Shown here: positions 48,120 to 55,991 of the stretch, piece after piece
Layout: each line of letters begins with the position of its first letter
How positions within the stretch are numbered: position 1 is the stretch's first letter
Source of the DNA: Actinomycetota bacterium
GTDB taxonomy: Bacteria; Actinomycetota; Thermoleophilia; Solirubrobacterales; Solirubrobacteraceae
Length of the DNA stretch: 64,000 nucleotides
Direction of reading: 5' to 3'
Assembly: GCA_005883215.1 (NCBI GenBank)
Contig: VAYS01000010.1
Location: 124,001 to 188,000 of the forward strand
The notes under the pieces: model-generated
Told to the model about the DNA's origin: nothing
The model's input: the letters and a program-made list of their open reading frames with translations, nothing else
Database searches by the model: none
Program-made: the position numbers and the translations under genes

Positions 48120-49580
48120 ATGCCCCAGCAGCATCTCGATCGATTGAGTGCGGTGGACGCCTCGTTCCTGCATCAGGAGGGGCCGACGTCGCACATGCAC
48201 GTCGGCGCCCTCACCGTGTTCGAGGGCCCTCCCCCGGACATGGCCGACTTTCTCGACGGGATCCGTGGCCGGCTGCATCTGGTGCCGCGCTACCGGCACA
48301 AGCTCGCCCACCCTCCGCTCGAGAGCGGTCGACCGGTGTGGGTCGATGATCCCAACTTCAACCTCGAATATCACGTGCGCCACACCGCCCTGCCGGGGCC
48401 CGGGGGCGAGTCCGAGCTGCTGCGGCTGGTGGGTCGCATCTTCAGCCAGAGCCTGGACCGCAGCCGTCCGCTGTGGGAGCTGTGGATGGTCGAGGGCCTG
48501 CAGGGCGGCCGCTGCGCGCTGATCTCCAAGTCCCACCACTCCCTGATCGACGGCATCGCCGGGGTCGATCTGGCCACCGTCATGTTCGACACGACACCCA
48601 CGCCGAAGCCGCAGGCCCACTCCGGTCAGGCGTGGCAGGCCCACGCCGAGCCCAGCGGGATCGAGCTGCTCGCCGCGGGCCTGCGCGGAGCCGTGCGCGC
48701 CGGCCTGGAGGTGGCGGGGCGCGCGGTCGACGCCGCCTCGCACCCCGACCGGGCGCTGGCCGAGCTGCGCGAGGCGGCCGAGGGCCTGGGCGAGGTCGTG
48801 TGGGCGGGGCTGAACCCGGCGCCCGAGACGCCGCTGAACGTCGAGATCGGCCCGCACCGGCGCTTCGTGGGAGTGCCCAATCGCCTAGACGACTTCAAGG
48901 TGGTCAAGAACGCGTTCGGGGGCACGGTCAACGACGTGGTGCTGGCCGTAGTGACGGGCGCCCTGCGGCGTTTTCTGACCTCCCGGGGCGTGCGCACAGA
49001 GGGGCTAGAGCTGCGTGCCCTGGTCCCCGTCTCCACCCGCACGGACTCCCAGCGCGACACCCTCGGCAACCAGATCGTGGCGATGCGGGGCCCGCTGCCC
49101 GTCTACATCGAGGATCCGATCCAGCGCCTGCAGGTCGTCAGCCGGGCGATGGACGGGCTCAAGGAGAGCAAGATGGCGGTGGGCGCCGAGGTGCTGGCCA
49201 GCGTGGAGAGCTTTGCCCCTCCGACCGTGCTCGCCCAGGCGTCCCGGATCAACTTCTCCACCCGGCTGTTCAACCTGATCGTGACCAACGTGCCCGGCCC
49301 GCAGTTCCCGCTCTACGTCCTCGGGCGCGAGATGGAGCAGGTGTTTCCGATCGCGTTCCTGCCCCGCGACCACGCGATGGCGATCGCGATCATGTCCTAC
49401 CACGGGCAGATGAACTTCGGCCTGCTGGCCGACTACGACGCGATGCCCGACCTGGACGCGTTCGCGGCGTGGATCCAGGAGAGCCTGCTCGACCTGGTCG
49501 ACCTCGCGCGCGAAGCCGGTGGCTCGCCGGAACCGAAGGGCGACGGGACAGCTCGCCCGCGCGCCGGGGCCGGCGTCTGA
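48120..49580 (+). CDS. Wax ester synthase / diacylglycerol acyltransferase (WS/DGAT)
   Basis: A 486-residue acyltransferase that makes wax esters or triacylglycerol from acyl-CoA. It starts MPQQHLDRLSAVDASFLHQE. The catalytic HH-x3-DG is in SKSHHSLIDGIAG. Later blocks are GGTVNDVVLAVVTGALRRFL and the C-terminal LIVTNVPGPQFPLYVLGREM, all diagnostic. GGAGGAG sits 3 nt before the ATG at 48120; upstream TTG is rejected. Storage lipid synthesis fits the nearby acyl-CoA dehydrogenase only loosely. Confidence 0.93.
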   Translation: MPQQHLDRLSAVDASFLHQEGPTSHMHVGALTVFEGPPPDMADFLDGIRGRLHLVPRYRHKLAHPPLESGRPVWVDDPNFNLEYHVRHTALPGPGGESELLRLVGRIFSQSLDRSRPLWELWMVEGLQGGRCALISKSHHSLIDGIAGVDLATVMFDTTPTPKPQAHSGQAWQAHAEPSGIELLAAGLRGAVRAGLEVAGRAVDAASHPDRALAELREAAEGLGEVVWAGLNPAPETPLNVEIGPHRRFVGVPNRLDDFKVVKNAFGGTVNDVVLAVVTGALRRFLTSRGVRTEGLELRALVPVSTRTDSQRDTLGNQIVAMRGPLPVYIEDPIQRLQVVSRAMDGLKESKMAVGAEVLASVESFAPPTVLAQASRINFSTRLFNLIVTNVPGPQFPLYVLGREMEQVFPIAFLPRDHAMAIAIMSYHGQMNFGLLADYDAMPDLDAFAAWIQESLLDLVDLAREAGGSPEPKGDGTARPRAGAGV

Positions 49581-49617
49581 TCCCCGAGCGGAGCGCGCGG
49601 CCGAGGCCGAGGCAGGC

Positions 49618-51387
49618 TCAGCGCCGGGTGCGCGCGCGCCGGCGCCGGTGCGGCTTATGGCGGCGGCGAGCCGGCAGCACGCGCACGGTGGCCTGGGCCC
49701 GTGACGGGGTCGCCTGGCGGTTGCCCGCCCGATCGACGGCGATGGTGTAGAAGCCATAACGCGTACGGGGGCGCACGCTCACCGAGCGCGAGCTGGCCCC
49801 AGTCACCGCGACGCGGGTAAACCGCCGGCCGTTGACCGACTGCCAGAGCTCGAAGTGGTCGATGCCCGCGGGGATCAGACCCGGCGGCGCCGGGTCACTG
49901 CCGGTCCAGCGCACGGTGATTCTGCGCTTGCGGGTCTGGGCGGGAAGGGCGAGCACGCGAGAGGTCGGCGGTCGGTGGTCGACCACCCGGGCCGCGGCGA
50001 CCGCCCTCCCGGCGTCGAGGATCCCCCAGCCGAGGTCCTGGGTCCAACCGCCGCTCGGGCTGCGGGCAGTCTGCTTAATGATGCGCAGGATCTCGGCCAC
50101 GCCGAGATCGGGATTGAGGTGGCGGATGAGCGCCCCGACCGCGGTGACGATCGGCGTCGCCATCGATGTTCCCTGCAGGTAGGCGTAACGCGAGTCGCCC
50201 TGGAAGCTGGTGCGGCAGTTCAGACACGGGAGCTGGGGCGGCGGCCCGAGCGAACCGGTGTCGATCATCGTCGGGTTGCCCGGGAAGGCGCCGAACAGCC
50301 CCGGCGGCCCGGCGCGGTCGGCGAAGGAGCCGTAGGCGGCGAGCGAGATCTGGGTGCCGAAGCCGGCAAAACTCGCCCGCTGGTCGGAGAAGTTGGCCGC
50401 GGTCACGTCGAGCCCCTTGCCCTGATCGATCACCGGCCCGGAGCCGGTCGGCTGCAGGACGTTGGCCGGGTCGCCCTGCTCGGTGGTCGGCTGGTCGGCC
50501 GCCGCGGCGGCCATCACCACGTTGTGGGCGTAGGCGTAGTTGATCGCGTCGACCACCGCGGGCGCCGCCGGCGAGCTGCCGCTGGTGCCGAAGCTCATGT
50601 TGAGCGCGTCGACGTGACGATCGGTGGCGTCGACGATCGCCTGGGCGACGCCCGCGTCTGAGAGATCGTCCTTTTCGATCAGCAGACCGCAGTTGGCCCC
50701 CGCCCCGGCCAGCCCGACGCCGTTGTTGGTGGCCGCACAGGCCAGCGAGGAGACGTGGGTGCCGTGGCCGACCTGGTCGGTGGTGGGCGGGCCATCGCCG
50801 GGGATGGAGTCGAACAGGCCGGTGGAGACGATCTTGGAGGTGAGCTCGGGGTGGCCGGCGTCGACGCCGGTGTCGATCACGCCCACCAGCGCCCCGTCGC
50901 CGCTGGTGACATCCCAGGCGGCGGGCAGGTCCTGGCGCGACGCCCACCACTGCACGGTCGTGCCCGGCGGCGTCCCCGACGCCGTCTCGGGAGCGGTCAG
51001 GGCCGGATCGTTGGGGGCGAAGCGAAGCTGGGCCCGGCGTTCGCGCGAGATCGCCCGCACGTTCGGATCGGCTGCTCGCAGCGCCCGCGCGAAGGCCGGA
51101 AACGAGGCCCCGGACGGAGGCCGCACGGTGACCAGGCCGATCTGGGGGATCTGGGGACCGGCGCGATGCGCGCCGGCGCGGGCCAGGAGCGCGGTGACCG
51201 CGGCCGAGCGGGCGCGTCGGCCGCCGGGGCCCCCCAGCGAGACCAGCACCCGGCCGGTGTAGGCGCTGCCGGCCGGCTGCAGGGCCCAGGCCGCTCCCGG
51301 CGGCGCCGCCCCGGCCGGGCCCGATAGTGCACCCGCGGCTAGGGCCGCCGCCGCGGTGGCCGGGATCAGCCGGGACGGGCGTGGCAT
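49618..51387 (-). CDS. Secreted subtilisin-like serine peptidase (S8)
   Basis: A 589-residue exported protease. A signal peptide (to about residue 27, PAGAAP) is followed by a pro-region with RVLVSLGGPGGRRAR, then the catalytic domain with Asp in VGVIDTGVDAGHPEL, His in QVGHGTHVSSLAC and Ser in LQGTSMATPIVTAVGAL. An insert of about 100 residues between His and Ser carries a C-x2-C pair (LPCLNCRTS). The C-terminal 100 residues are a fibronectin-like domain and an Arg/His-rich tail. The ATG follows TATGCT plus 6 nt. Confidence 0.92.
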   Translation of the reverse strand: MPRPSRLIPATAAAALAAGALSGPAGAAPPGAAWALQPAGSAYTGRVLVSLGGPGGRRARSAAVTALLARAGAHRAGPQIPQIGLVTVRPPSGASFPAFARALRAADPNVRAISRERRAQLRFAPNDPALTAPETASGTPPGTTVQWWASRQDLPAAWDVTSGDGALVGVIDTGVDAGHPELTSKIVSTGLFDSIPGDGPPTTDQVGHGTHVSSLACAATNNGVGLAGAGANCGLLIEKDDLSDAGVAQAIVDATDRHVDALNMSFGTSGSSPAAPAVVDAINYAYAHNVVMAAAAADQPTTEQGDPANVLQPTGSGPVIDQGKGLDVTAANFSDQRASFAGFGTQISLAAYGSFADRAGPPGLFGAFPGNPTMIDTGSLGPPPQLPCLNCRTSFQGDSRYAYLQGTSMATPIVTAVGALIRHLNPDLGVAEILRIIKQTARSPSGGWTQDLGWGILDAGRAVAAARVVDHRPPTSRVLALPAQTRKRRITVRWTGSDPAPPGLIPAGIDHFELWQSVNGRRFTRVAVTGASSRSVSVRPRTRYGFYTIAVDRAGNRQATPSRAQATVRVLPARRRHKPHRRRRARTRR

Positions 51388-51399
51388 CGAGCCAGCATA
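51388..51399 (-). promoter_or_regulatory. -10 element of the subtilase gene, leaderless spacing
   Basis: TATGCT, 6 nt, ATG on the minus strand. Confidence 0.6.
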
Positions 51400-51444
51400 G
51401 GTCGCCGGCGTAAGAGGCAGGTCAACGCGCGGCGCAGCGCGGGC

Positions 51445-51741
51445 TCAGAAGCCCAGAGCGAACTTGGCTTCTTCGCTCATCTTCTCCGGCGACCAGGGCG
51501 GCGAGAAGACCATCGTGGACTGCACCGAAGCCACGTCGTCGAGCTCGCCCACGAACTCCTCGATCTGCTCGGACACCTGGGGTCCGATCGGGCAGCCCGG
51601 CGACGTGAGCGTGAAGGTCACGTGGACCTGGCCGTCCTCGATCTCGACGTCGTAGATCAGCCCGAGCTCGACGAAATCGAGTCCCAGCTCGGGATCGATC
51701 ACGTTGGTCAGGGCCTCGGTTACCTCTTCGACGCTGGGCAT
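51445..51741 (-). CDS. sufT: SufT / MIP18-family (DUF59) Fe-S maturation factor
   Basis: A 98-residue protein of the DUF59 family that helps deliver Fe-S clusters to target enzymes. It starts MPSVEEVTEALTNVIDPELG, with LDFVELGLIYDVEIEDGQV and TLTSPGCPIGPQV holding the conserved Cys. The C-terminus SPPWSPEKMSEEAKFALGF matches SufT-type ends. In many actinobacteria this gene closes the suf operon; here it lies 20 kb away, alone, with a leaderless promoter. Confidence 0.9.
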   Translation of the reverse strand: MPSVEEVTEALTNVIDPELGLDFVELGLIYDVEIEDGQVHVTFTLTSPGCPIGPQVSEQIEEFVGELDDVASVQSTMVFSPPWSPEKMSEEAKFALGF

Positions 51742-51754
51742 CCCTGCGAGTCTA
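51742..51754 (-). promoter_or_regulatory. -10 element of sufT, leaderless spacing
   Basis: TAGACT, 7 nt, ATG on the minus strand. Confidence 0.55.
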
Positions 51755-51779
51755 GTGCGGCGCCGTCGCCAGACGCCTG

Positions 51780-52160
51780 ATGATACGTTTCGCCCCTATC
51801 GTCACGTTTGACGAACAGCGCCTAGTGGTGCGTTGCCGGGGAGACGAGGACCGCAGCACACAGAGCCTGCGGCGAGCCCCCCTGTCGCGGGCCCTGATGG
51901 CCTCCGGCAGCGTGACGGTGCACATGGCCGAGCTGGCGTTTGCCGACTCCTCGCTGATGCTCGACCTGACGATGCTGGCCCGCCGCCTGCGCAAGGGTGG
52001 GCGCGAGCTGACCGTGCGCGACCCCCAGCCGCAGATCCTGCGGCTGATCGAGCTGGTCGGTCTGCATCGGCTGCCCGGGGTGGTCGTCGAGTCGGTCGGC
52101 GCCCCGGACGGACGCTGGGCCCTCACCGCCCAGGACATCCGCCCGTCCCCGGTGGGCTAG
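51780..52160 (+). CDS. STAS-domain protein (anti-sigma factor antagonist type)
   Basis: A 126-residue single STAS domain. The phosphorylatable Ser region is FADSSLMLDLTMLARRLR, preceded by VTVHMAELA and followed by RKGGRELTVRDPQPQILRLIELVG and LHRLPGVVVE, as in SpoIIAA/RsbV relatives. Such proteins bind anti-sigma kinases to release a sigma factor. No kinase or sigma gene is nearby, so the partner is unknown. The ATG at 51780 has no clear ribosome site or -10 at the usual distance; the start is the least certain part. Confidence 0.78.
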   Translation: MIRFAPIVTFDEQRLVVRCRGDEDRSTQSLRRAPLSRALMASGSVTVHMAELAFADSSLMLDLTMLARRLRKGGRELTVRDPQPQILRLIELVGLHRLPGVVVESVGAPDGRWALTAQDIRPSPVG

Positions 52161-52252
52161 GCCCACCCCGCCGGCCACGGCCCACGCCGCCGGGCGGCGG
52201 GCGCGACCCGGCGCAAGGGCCGCGCCGCCCGGGCGCCGAGAGGGTGTGCCGA

Positions 52253-52265
52253 TAGCCTGTGGTGG
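52253..52265 (+). promoter_or_regulatory. -10 element of fxsA, leaderless spacing
   Basis: TAGCCT (52253-52258), 7 nt, GTG. The rest of the 105-bp gap after the STAS gene is GC-rich with no gene seen. Confidence 0.55.
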
Positions 52266-52742
52266 GTGATCCTGGCCGCGCTCGTGGTAGTGCTCGTGGT
52301 CGTGCCGATCGCCGAGATCTGGGTGATCATCAAGGTCGGCGAGGCGATCGGCACCGCTCCCACGATCGGGCTCCTGATCCTCGACGCCGTGCTGGGCAGC
52401 CTGCTCGTGCGCTCGCAGGGGCGCGCGGCGTGGCGGCGCTTCACCGACGCGCTGGCGGCCGGGCGGGTGCCCGCCCGCGAGACCCTCGACGGGGTGCTGG
52501 TGATCTTCGGCGGAGCACTGGTGATCGCCCCCGGCTTTCTCACCGACGCGATCGGCGCGCTGTTTTTGCTTCCCCCCTCGCGCGCCGCCTTGCGACGGGC
52601 CGTCACCCGCCGCATGACCGGCGGTCTGCTCGGGGCGGCCGGGGCGCGCCTGGCGCGCAGGCGCCGGCCGCCGTCGACGCCGCCCCCGTACGACGTGGAC
52701 GGCACTGCGGTCGACGCCGAGGGCCAGCGCCGGCTGCGGTGA
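52266..52742 (+). CDS. fxsA: FxsA family membrane protein
   Basis: A 158-residue inner-membrane protein. It has three to four hydrophobic segments: ILAALVVVLVVVPIAEIWVI, TIGLLILDAVLGSLLV, and VLVIFGGALVIAPGFLTDAIG ALFLLP. The sequence IAEIWVIIKVGEAIG and APGFLTDAIG are FxsA signatures. FxsA relieves phage F exclusion by PifA in E. coli; its normal role is unknown. The C-terminal tail is basic and Pro-rich. It is coupled by GTGA to the next gene. Confidence 0.88.
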   Translation: MILAALVVVLVVVPIAEIWVIIKVGEAIGTAPTIGLLILDAVLGSLLVRSQGRAAWRRFTDALAAGRVPARETLDGVLVIFGGALVIAPGFLTDAIGALFLLPPSRAALRRAVTRRMTGGLLGAAGARLARRRRPPSTPPPYDVDGTAVDAEGQRRLR

Positions 52743-53677
52743 GCGCGGGCAAGGAACCAGAGGGACCGCGCCACGGGGTCGGGGCGGGATTCGCCGACGC
52801 GCTGAGCTTCGCCTTTGCCGACGCCGCCGTCGAGCTGTGCGGCCTGGTGCGCCTGTCGGTATCCGATCCGGGCGCGGAGCCCTCCCGACCCCTGCACGCC
52901 GCCGCGCTCGTCCTGGGCGCCGGCGGCCGGGCGCCGGTGGCCCTGCACGGGCAGGCGCCCGGGGAGCCGCCCCAGGGATGGGACGAGCTCCTGACCGGAG
53001 AGCGAGGGCTCGGGGCACGCGCGTTTCCCTCCGGGGAGGGGTGGTCGCTGCAGGCCAGCGGGCCCGGCGCGCGCCTCGAGCTTCAATTCGAGCCCCTGGC
53101 CCCCGCCGCCGCGACCGGGTTCCCGGAGGTGCCGAGCGGCGCTCACGGCCTGGAGCTCGAGGTCCAGCCCGGCCGCGTTCAGGGCACGCTGGAGGTGGAC
53201 GGCGCCGAGGCCAAGCTGCACGCGGTCGCCCAGCGCACCCGCGAGTGGGGAGCCCCGGACTGGAAGCGTCTGAGCCTCGTGCGCTCGCTCGGCCTGTGGC
53301 AGGAGGACGGGGGCGGGGCCCTGGCGCTGGCGGCGCGCCCGGCCGGCGCCGCGGGGCACGGGGAGGAGAGCACCGCCGGCTTCGTCTTCGCGCCCGAGCC
53401 GCCGGCGGCGGTGCCGATCGCCGACGCCCGCCTGTCGGCGACCACCGATACCGGCGGGGCGCTGGTGCGCGCGGGTCTCGAGCTGTGGGAGGGCGAGGAC
53501 AGCGACTTTCCGCGCCGCGCGGGCGGGCAGGCGGTGACCGGGGCCGAGCTGCCCACGGCGGGTATGAGCCTCACCTGCAGCTTTCTGCGGGGCTGGATGG
53601 ACGGGCACGCCGCGGTTGGGGTCTACCGGGTACTGGCCCCCGAGGGCTCGGCGGGCGGGCGCGCGGGCGAGCGGTGA
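52739..53677 (+). CDS. Hypothetical protein, possibly lipocalin/AttH-like
   Basis: A 312-residue cytoplasmic protein without signal peptide or TM. It is beta-rich by sequence, with blocks SFAFADAAVELCGLVRLSVSD, LELEVQPGRVQGTLEVDG and HAVAQRTREWGAPDWKRLSL. The R-x-WG-x3-W element resembles AttH/CrtC-type lipocalin-like hydratases, but the similarity is weak and the catalytic residues cannot be checked. It lies between fxsA and a HAD hydrolase with GTGA overlaps on both sides. Confidence 0.55.
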   Translation: MSAGKEPEGPRHGVGAGFADALSFAFADAAVELCGLVRLSVSDPGAEPSRPLHAAALVLGAGGRAPVALHGQAPGEPPQGWDELLTGERGLGARAFPSGEGWSLQASGPGARLELQFEPLAPAAATGFPEVPSGAHGLELEVQPGRVQGTLEVDGAEAKLHAVAQRTREWGAPDWKRLSLVRSLGLWQEDGGGALALAARPAGAAGHGEESTAGFVFAPEPPAAVPIADARLSATTDTGGALVRAGLELWEGEDSDFPRRAGGQAVTGAELPTAGMSLTCSFLRGWMDGHAAVGVYRVLAPEGSAGGRAGER

Positions 53678-54360
53678 TCGAGGCGGTCGTCACGGACTTC
53701 GGCGGCGTTCTGACCACGCCCCTGACGCAGGCCTTCGCCGCGATCCAGAACGAGGCCGGGATCCCCCTCGACGCGCTGGGCCGGGCGCTGGGCGCCCTGG
53801 CCGAGCGCCACGGGGTAAACCCCCTGTTCGAGCTGGAGACCGGGCGGCTGACCGAGTCGGAGTTCATGGAGGGCCTGCGCGGCGCGCTGCGCGACCAGCT
53901 CGGGCGCAAGATCGAGATACACCGCTTCGGCGAGCGCTACTTCCACCACCTGCAGCCCAACCAGGAGCTGATCGACTACATGCGCGGCCTGCGCGAGCGG
54001 GGCTACCGGATGGCGCTGCTCACCAACAACGTGCGCGAGTGGGAGCCGCTGTGGCGGGCGATGCTGCCCGTGGACGAGATCTTCGAGCTGGTGGTCGATT
54101 CCGCGTTCGTGGGCATGCGCAAGCCCGAGCCGGGGATCTACGAACTGACGCTGAAGCGGCTTGGCCTACCCGCGCCGGCGTGTCTGTTCCTGGACGACGT
54201 CGAGCTCAACTGCAGCGCGGCGGCGGCGCTGGGGATGTCGGCCGTGCACTTTCGCCACAACGACCAGGCGGTCGCGGAGGTCGAGCACCGCCTTGCCGAA
54301 GGGGGCCGACCGCGCCCCGGATCCGATCAATTGTCCGAGCCGAGCCGGTCCCAGAGGTAG
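53674..54360 (+). CDS. HAD-family hydrolase, epoxide-hydrolase N-domain type
   Basis: A 228-residue HAD subfamily IA phosphatase-fold protein. Motif I is VTDFGGVLTTPL (DxGGV form, found in soluble epoxide hydrolase N-domains and related phosphatases), motif II LLTNNVREW, motif III Lys in GMRKPEPGIYEL, and motif IV LFLDDVELN. The cap is helical between residues 20 and 95. A small phosphate ester is the likely substrate. The GTG overlaps the previous stop; the 3' end overlaps the convergent gene at 54327 by 34 bp. Confidence 0.85.
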   Translation: MIEAVVTDFGGVLTTPLTQAFAAIQNEAGIPLDALGRALGALAERHGVNPLFELETGRLTESEFMEGLRGALRDQLGRKIEIHRFGERYFHHLQPNQELIDYMRGLRERGYRMALLTNNVREWEPLWRAMLPVDEIFELVVDSAFVGMRKPEPGIYELTLKRLGLPAPACLFLDDVELNCSAAAALGMSAVHFRHNDQAVAEVEHRLAEGGRPRPGSDQLSEPSRSQR

Positions 54361-54782
54361 AGCTCGAGGCACTCGGCGGCCAGCTCGACGCAACGCTCTT
54401 CGGACAGGCGCGGCAGTACCGTCTCCAGCGCCTGCTCCTCGGCCACCCCAGCCTGGAAGGCCTCCTCACCGCGGAAGCCGGCGGCGATCTTCAGCGCCTC
54501 GCGCCGGTTCTCGCCCAGGGAGGGGAACACGTTGACCAGGAAGTCGGAGTTGGCGATCGGCTGGCCGACTTCCAGCGAGGCGTGCCAGGCGGCCAGCATC
54601 GAGAGGTCCTCCTCGTCGAGCTCGGACACCGCCTTGGCGTAGTGGGCCACCAGATCGCGCTCGGGGATGTCGTCCACCCACGCCCGCACCACCTCGCCGA
54701 CCAGCTGGCGCCGCGCCTCACGGCCGACCGACTCGGCAATCACACGGATGGTGTCCTGGGGTTCGATGAAGCAGAGGTGCAT
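54327..54782 (-). CDS. Hypothetical helical protein
   Basis: A 151-residue acidic protein of unknown function. It starts MHLCFIEPQDTIRVIAESVG and is almost entirely helical, with a conserved-looking ISDLDEE-like segment (VSELDEEDLSMLAAWHASLEVG) and SDFLVNVFPSLGENRREALKIAAG. There is no signal, TM or metal motif. TACAGT at 54827-54822 gives a candidate -10 with a leader of about 33 nt. Its 3' end overlaps the convergent HAD gene. Confidence 0.55.
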   Translation of the reverse strand: MHLCFIEPQDTIRVIAESVGREARRQLVGEVVRAWVDDIPERDLVAHYAKAVSELDEEDLSMLAAWHASLEVGQPIANSDFLVNVFPSLGENRREALKIAAGFRGEEAFQAGVAEEQALETVLPRLSEERCVELAAECLELYLWDRLGSDN

Positions 54783-54865
54783 CGCGGCTCGCGCTCCCGG
54801 GCTGACGGGTGGAACGAGCCAACTGTAGGTCGCACGTCAGACGGCAAATCGAGGCAAACGGCGGC

Positions 54866-55834
54866 CTAGAGCCCCAGCGCACCGAGCGCGCGGGCCTCGG
54901 CGGACGGATCGGCGACGGCGTCGGAAAAGCCGGCGTGCACCCGCTCGCCCCGCTGCCAGCCGGCCAGGGCCAGGTCCAGCGCCTCGAGCGGAACCTCACA
55001 GGTGCTGGCCAGGTCGGCGGCGCGGCGCTCGAGCAGGCGCGGCTCGGCGATGCCAAACGCGCGCTTGGCGCCGACGCTGGTCTCGTCGGCACCGTCGAAG
55101 CGCAGCCCCGGCGCGCGCAGCTCGACGCGGCCCAGGCGCCCCAGCACGACCAGCAGCTCGTAGCGTCCTGCGCGGTGAAGCCCCGGGAGCGCGAGCCGCT
55201 CGAACACCCGGTCAAAGCGACGTTCGGGGCTCCAACCGGGGTCCCCGGTGAACGCCGCCTGCGCCGACCCCCAGCGCGACGTCCAGGCCCGGAAGGCCTC
55301 CAGCGTGCGCGTGCCGCGGGCGGGGTCGTGGCTGGTGCGCGGCCCGGTGCGCGCCGTTCCGAGCTCGGGCAGAAAGCCGTTCTCCCAGGCGGCCGCGAGC
55401 TCCTCGATGGCGGCGAACGGATCGGGCTCCTCCAGCGGCGCGAGGTAGACGATCAGGAACGCCAGGGCCATGGCCCGCTCAACGTCGGCCAGGGTGGCCA
55501 CGCGCGCGTAGGGGCCCGGGGGATCGAGCGCCAGCGCCGCCAGGCGGCCAGCGGCGAACGCCAGCTCGGAAACCAGACGTCGCGCGTCCCCCGACGCCCG
55601 CAGACCGGGGAGCAGGGTGCTCGCGAAGTCGTCGACGCTAGCCCGGGGCACGCGCCTGACCCGCAGCTCTGCGCCCTGGCGGCGCGAGGGGCCCGCGGTG
55701 CCCCGGCGTCCGCCGGCTCCCTTGGGGCGCTGCGGTCGCGCGGCGCCGGGCGGCACCGGGCCCGAAGACGGAAGCTGCTCCCGGCAGATCGGGCAGCGCT
55801 CGATGAAGCGGTTATGGCGACAGAAGGTCGGCAC
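54866..55834 (-). CDS. Hypothetical protein with N-terminal zinc-binding motif
   Basis: A 322-residue protein. The first 17 residues read PTFCRHNRFIERCPICRE, a C-x2-H-x7-C-x2-C pattern likely to bind zinc. A basic linker follows (residues 20-60) and then a helical domain with TLADVERAMALAFLIVYLAPLE, AFRAWTSRWGSAQAAFTGDP and YELLVVLGRLGRVELRA. This layout is like an uncharacterised actinobacterial family; a DNA-base-modification or nucleic-acid role has been suggested for distant relatives, but nothing here proves it. The start is GTG. Confidence 0.55.
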   Translation of the reverse strand: MPTFCRHNRFIERCPICREQLPSSGPVPPGAARPQRPKGAGGRRGTAGPSRRQGAELRVRRVPRASVDDFASTLLPGLRASGDARRLVSELAFAAGRLAALALDPPGPYARVATLADVERAMALAFLIVYLAPLEEPDPFAAIEELAAAWENGFLPELGTARTGPRTSHDPARGTRTLEAFRAWTSRWGSAQAAFTGDPGWSPERRFDRVFERLALPGLHRAGRYELLVVLGRLGRVELRAPGLRFDGADETSVGAKRAFGIAEPRLLERRAADLASTCEVPLEALDLALAGWQRGERVHAGFSDAVADPSAEARALGALGL

Positions 55835-55991
55835 GGCCCGATCAGCGGCGGCGCCGCACTGAGTCAGCCCCGTTTCCGACCGCGCGCACTTGCCGGCGCA
55901 GTGTACGCCCGGAGCGGCGGATGTCCGGAGCTCGCGCCGACGGCGACCGCCCGCCCCGGGGCGGGCGGTCGCTCGGCTCAGGCGGTTTGGG

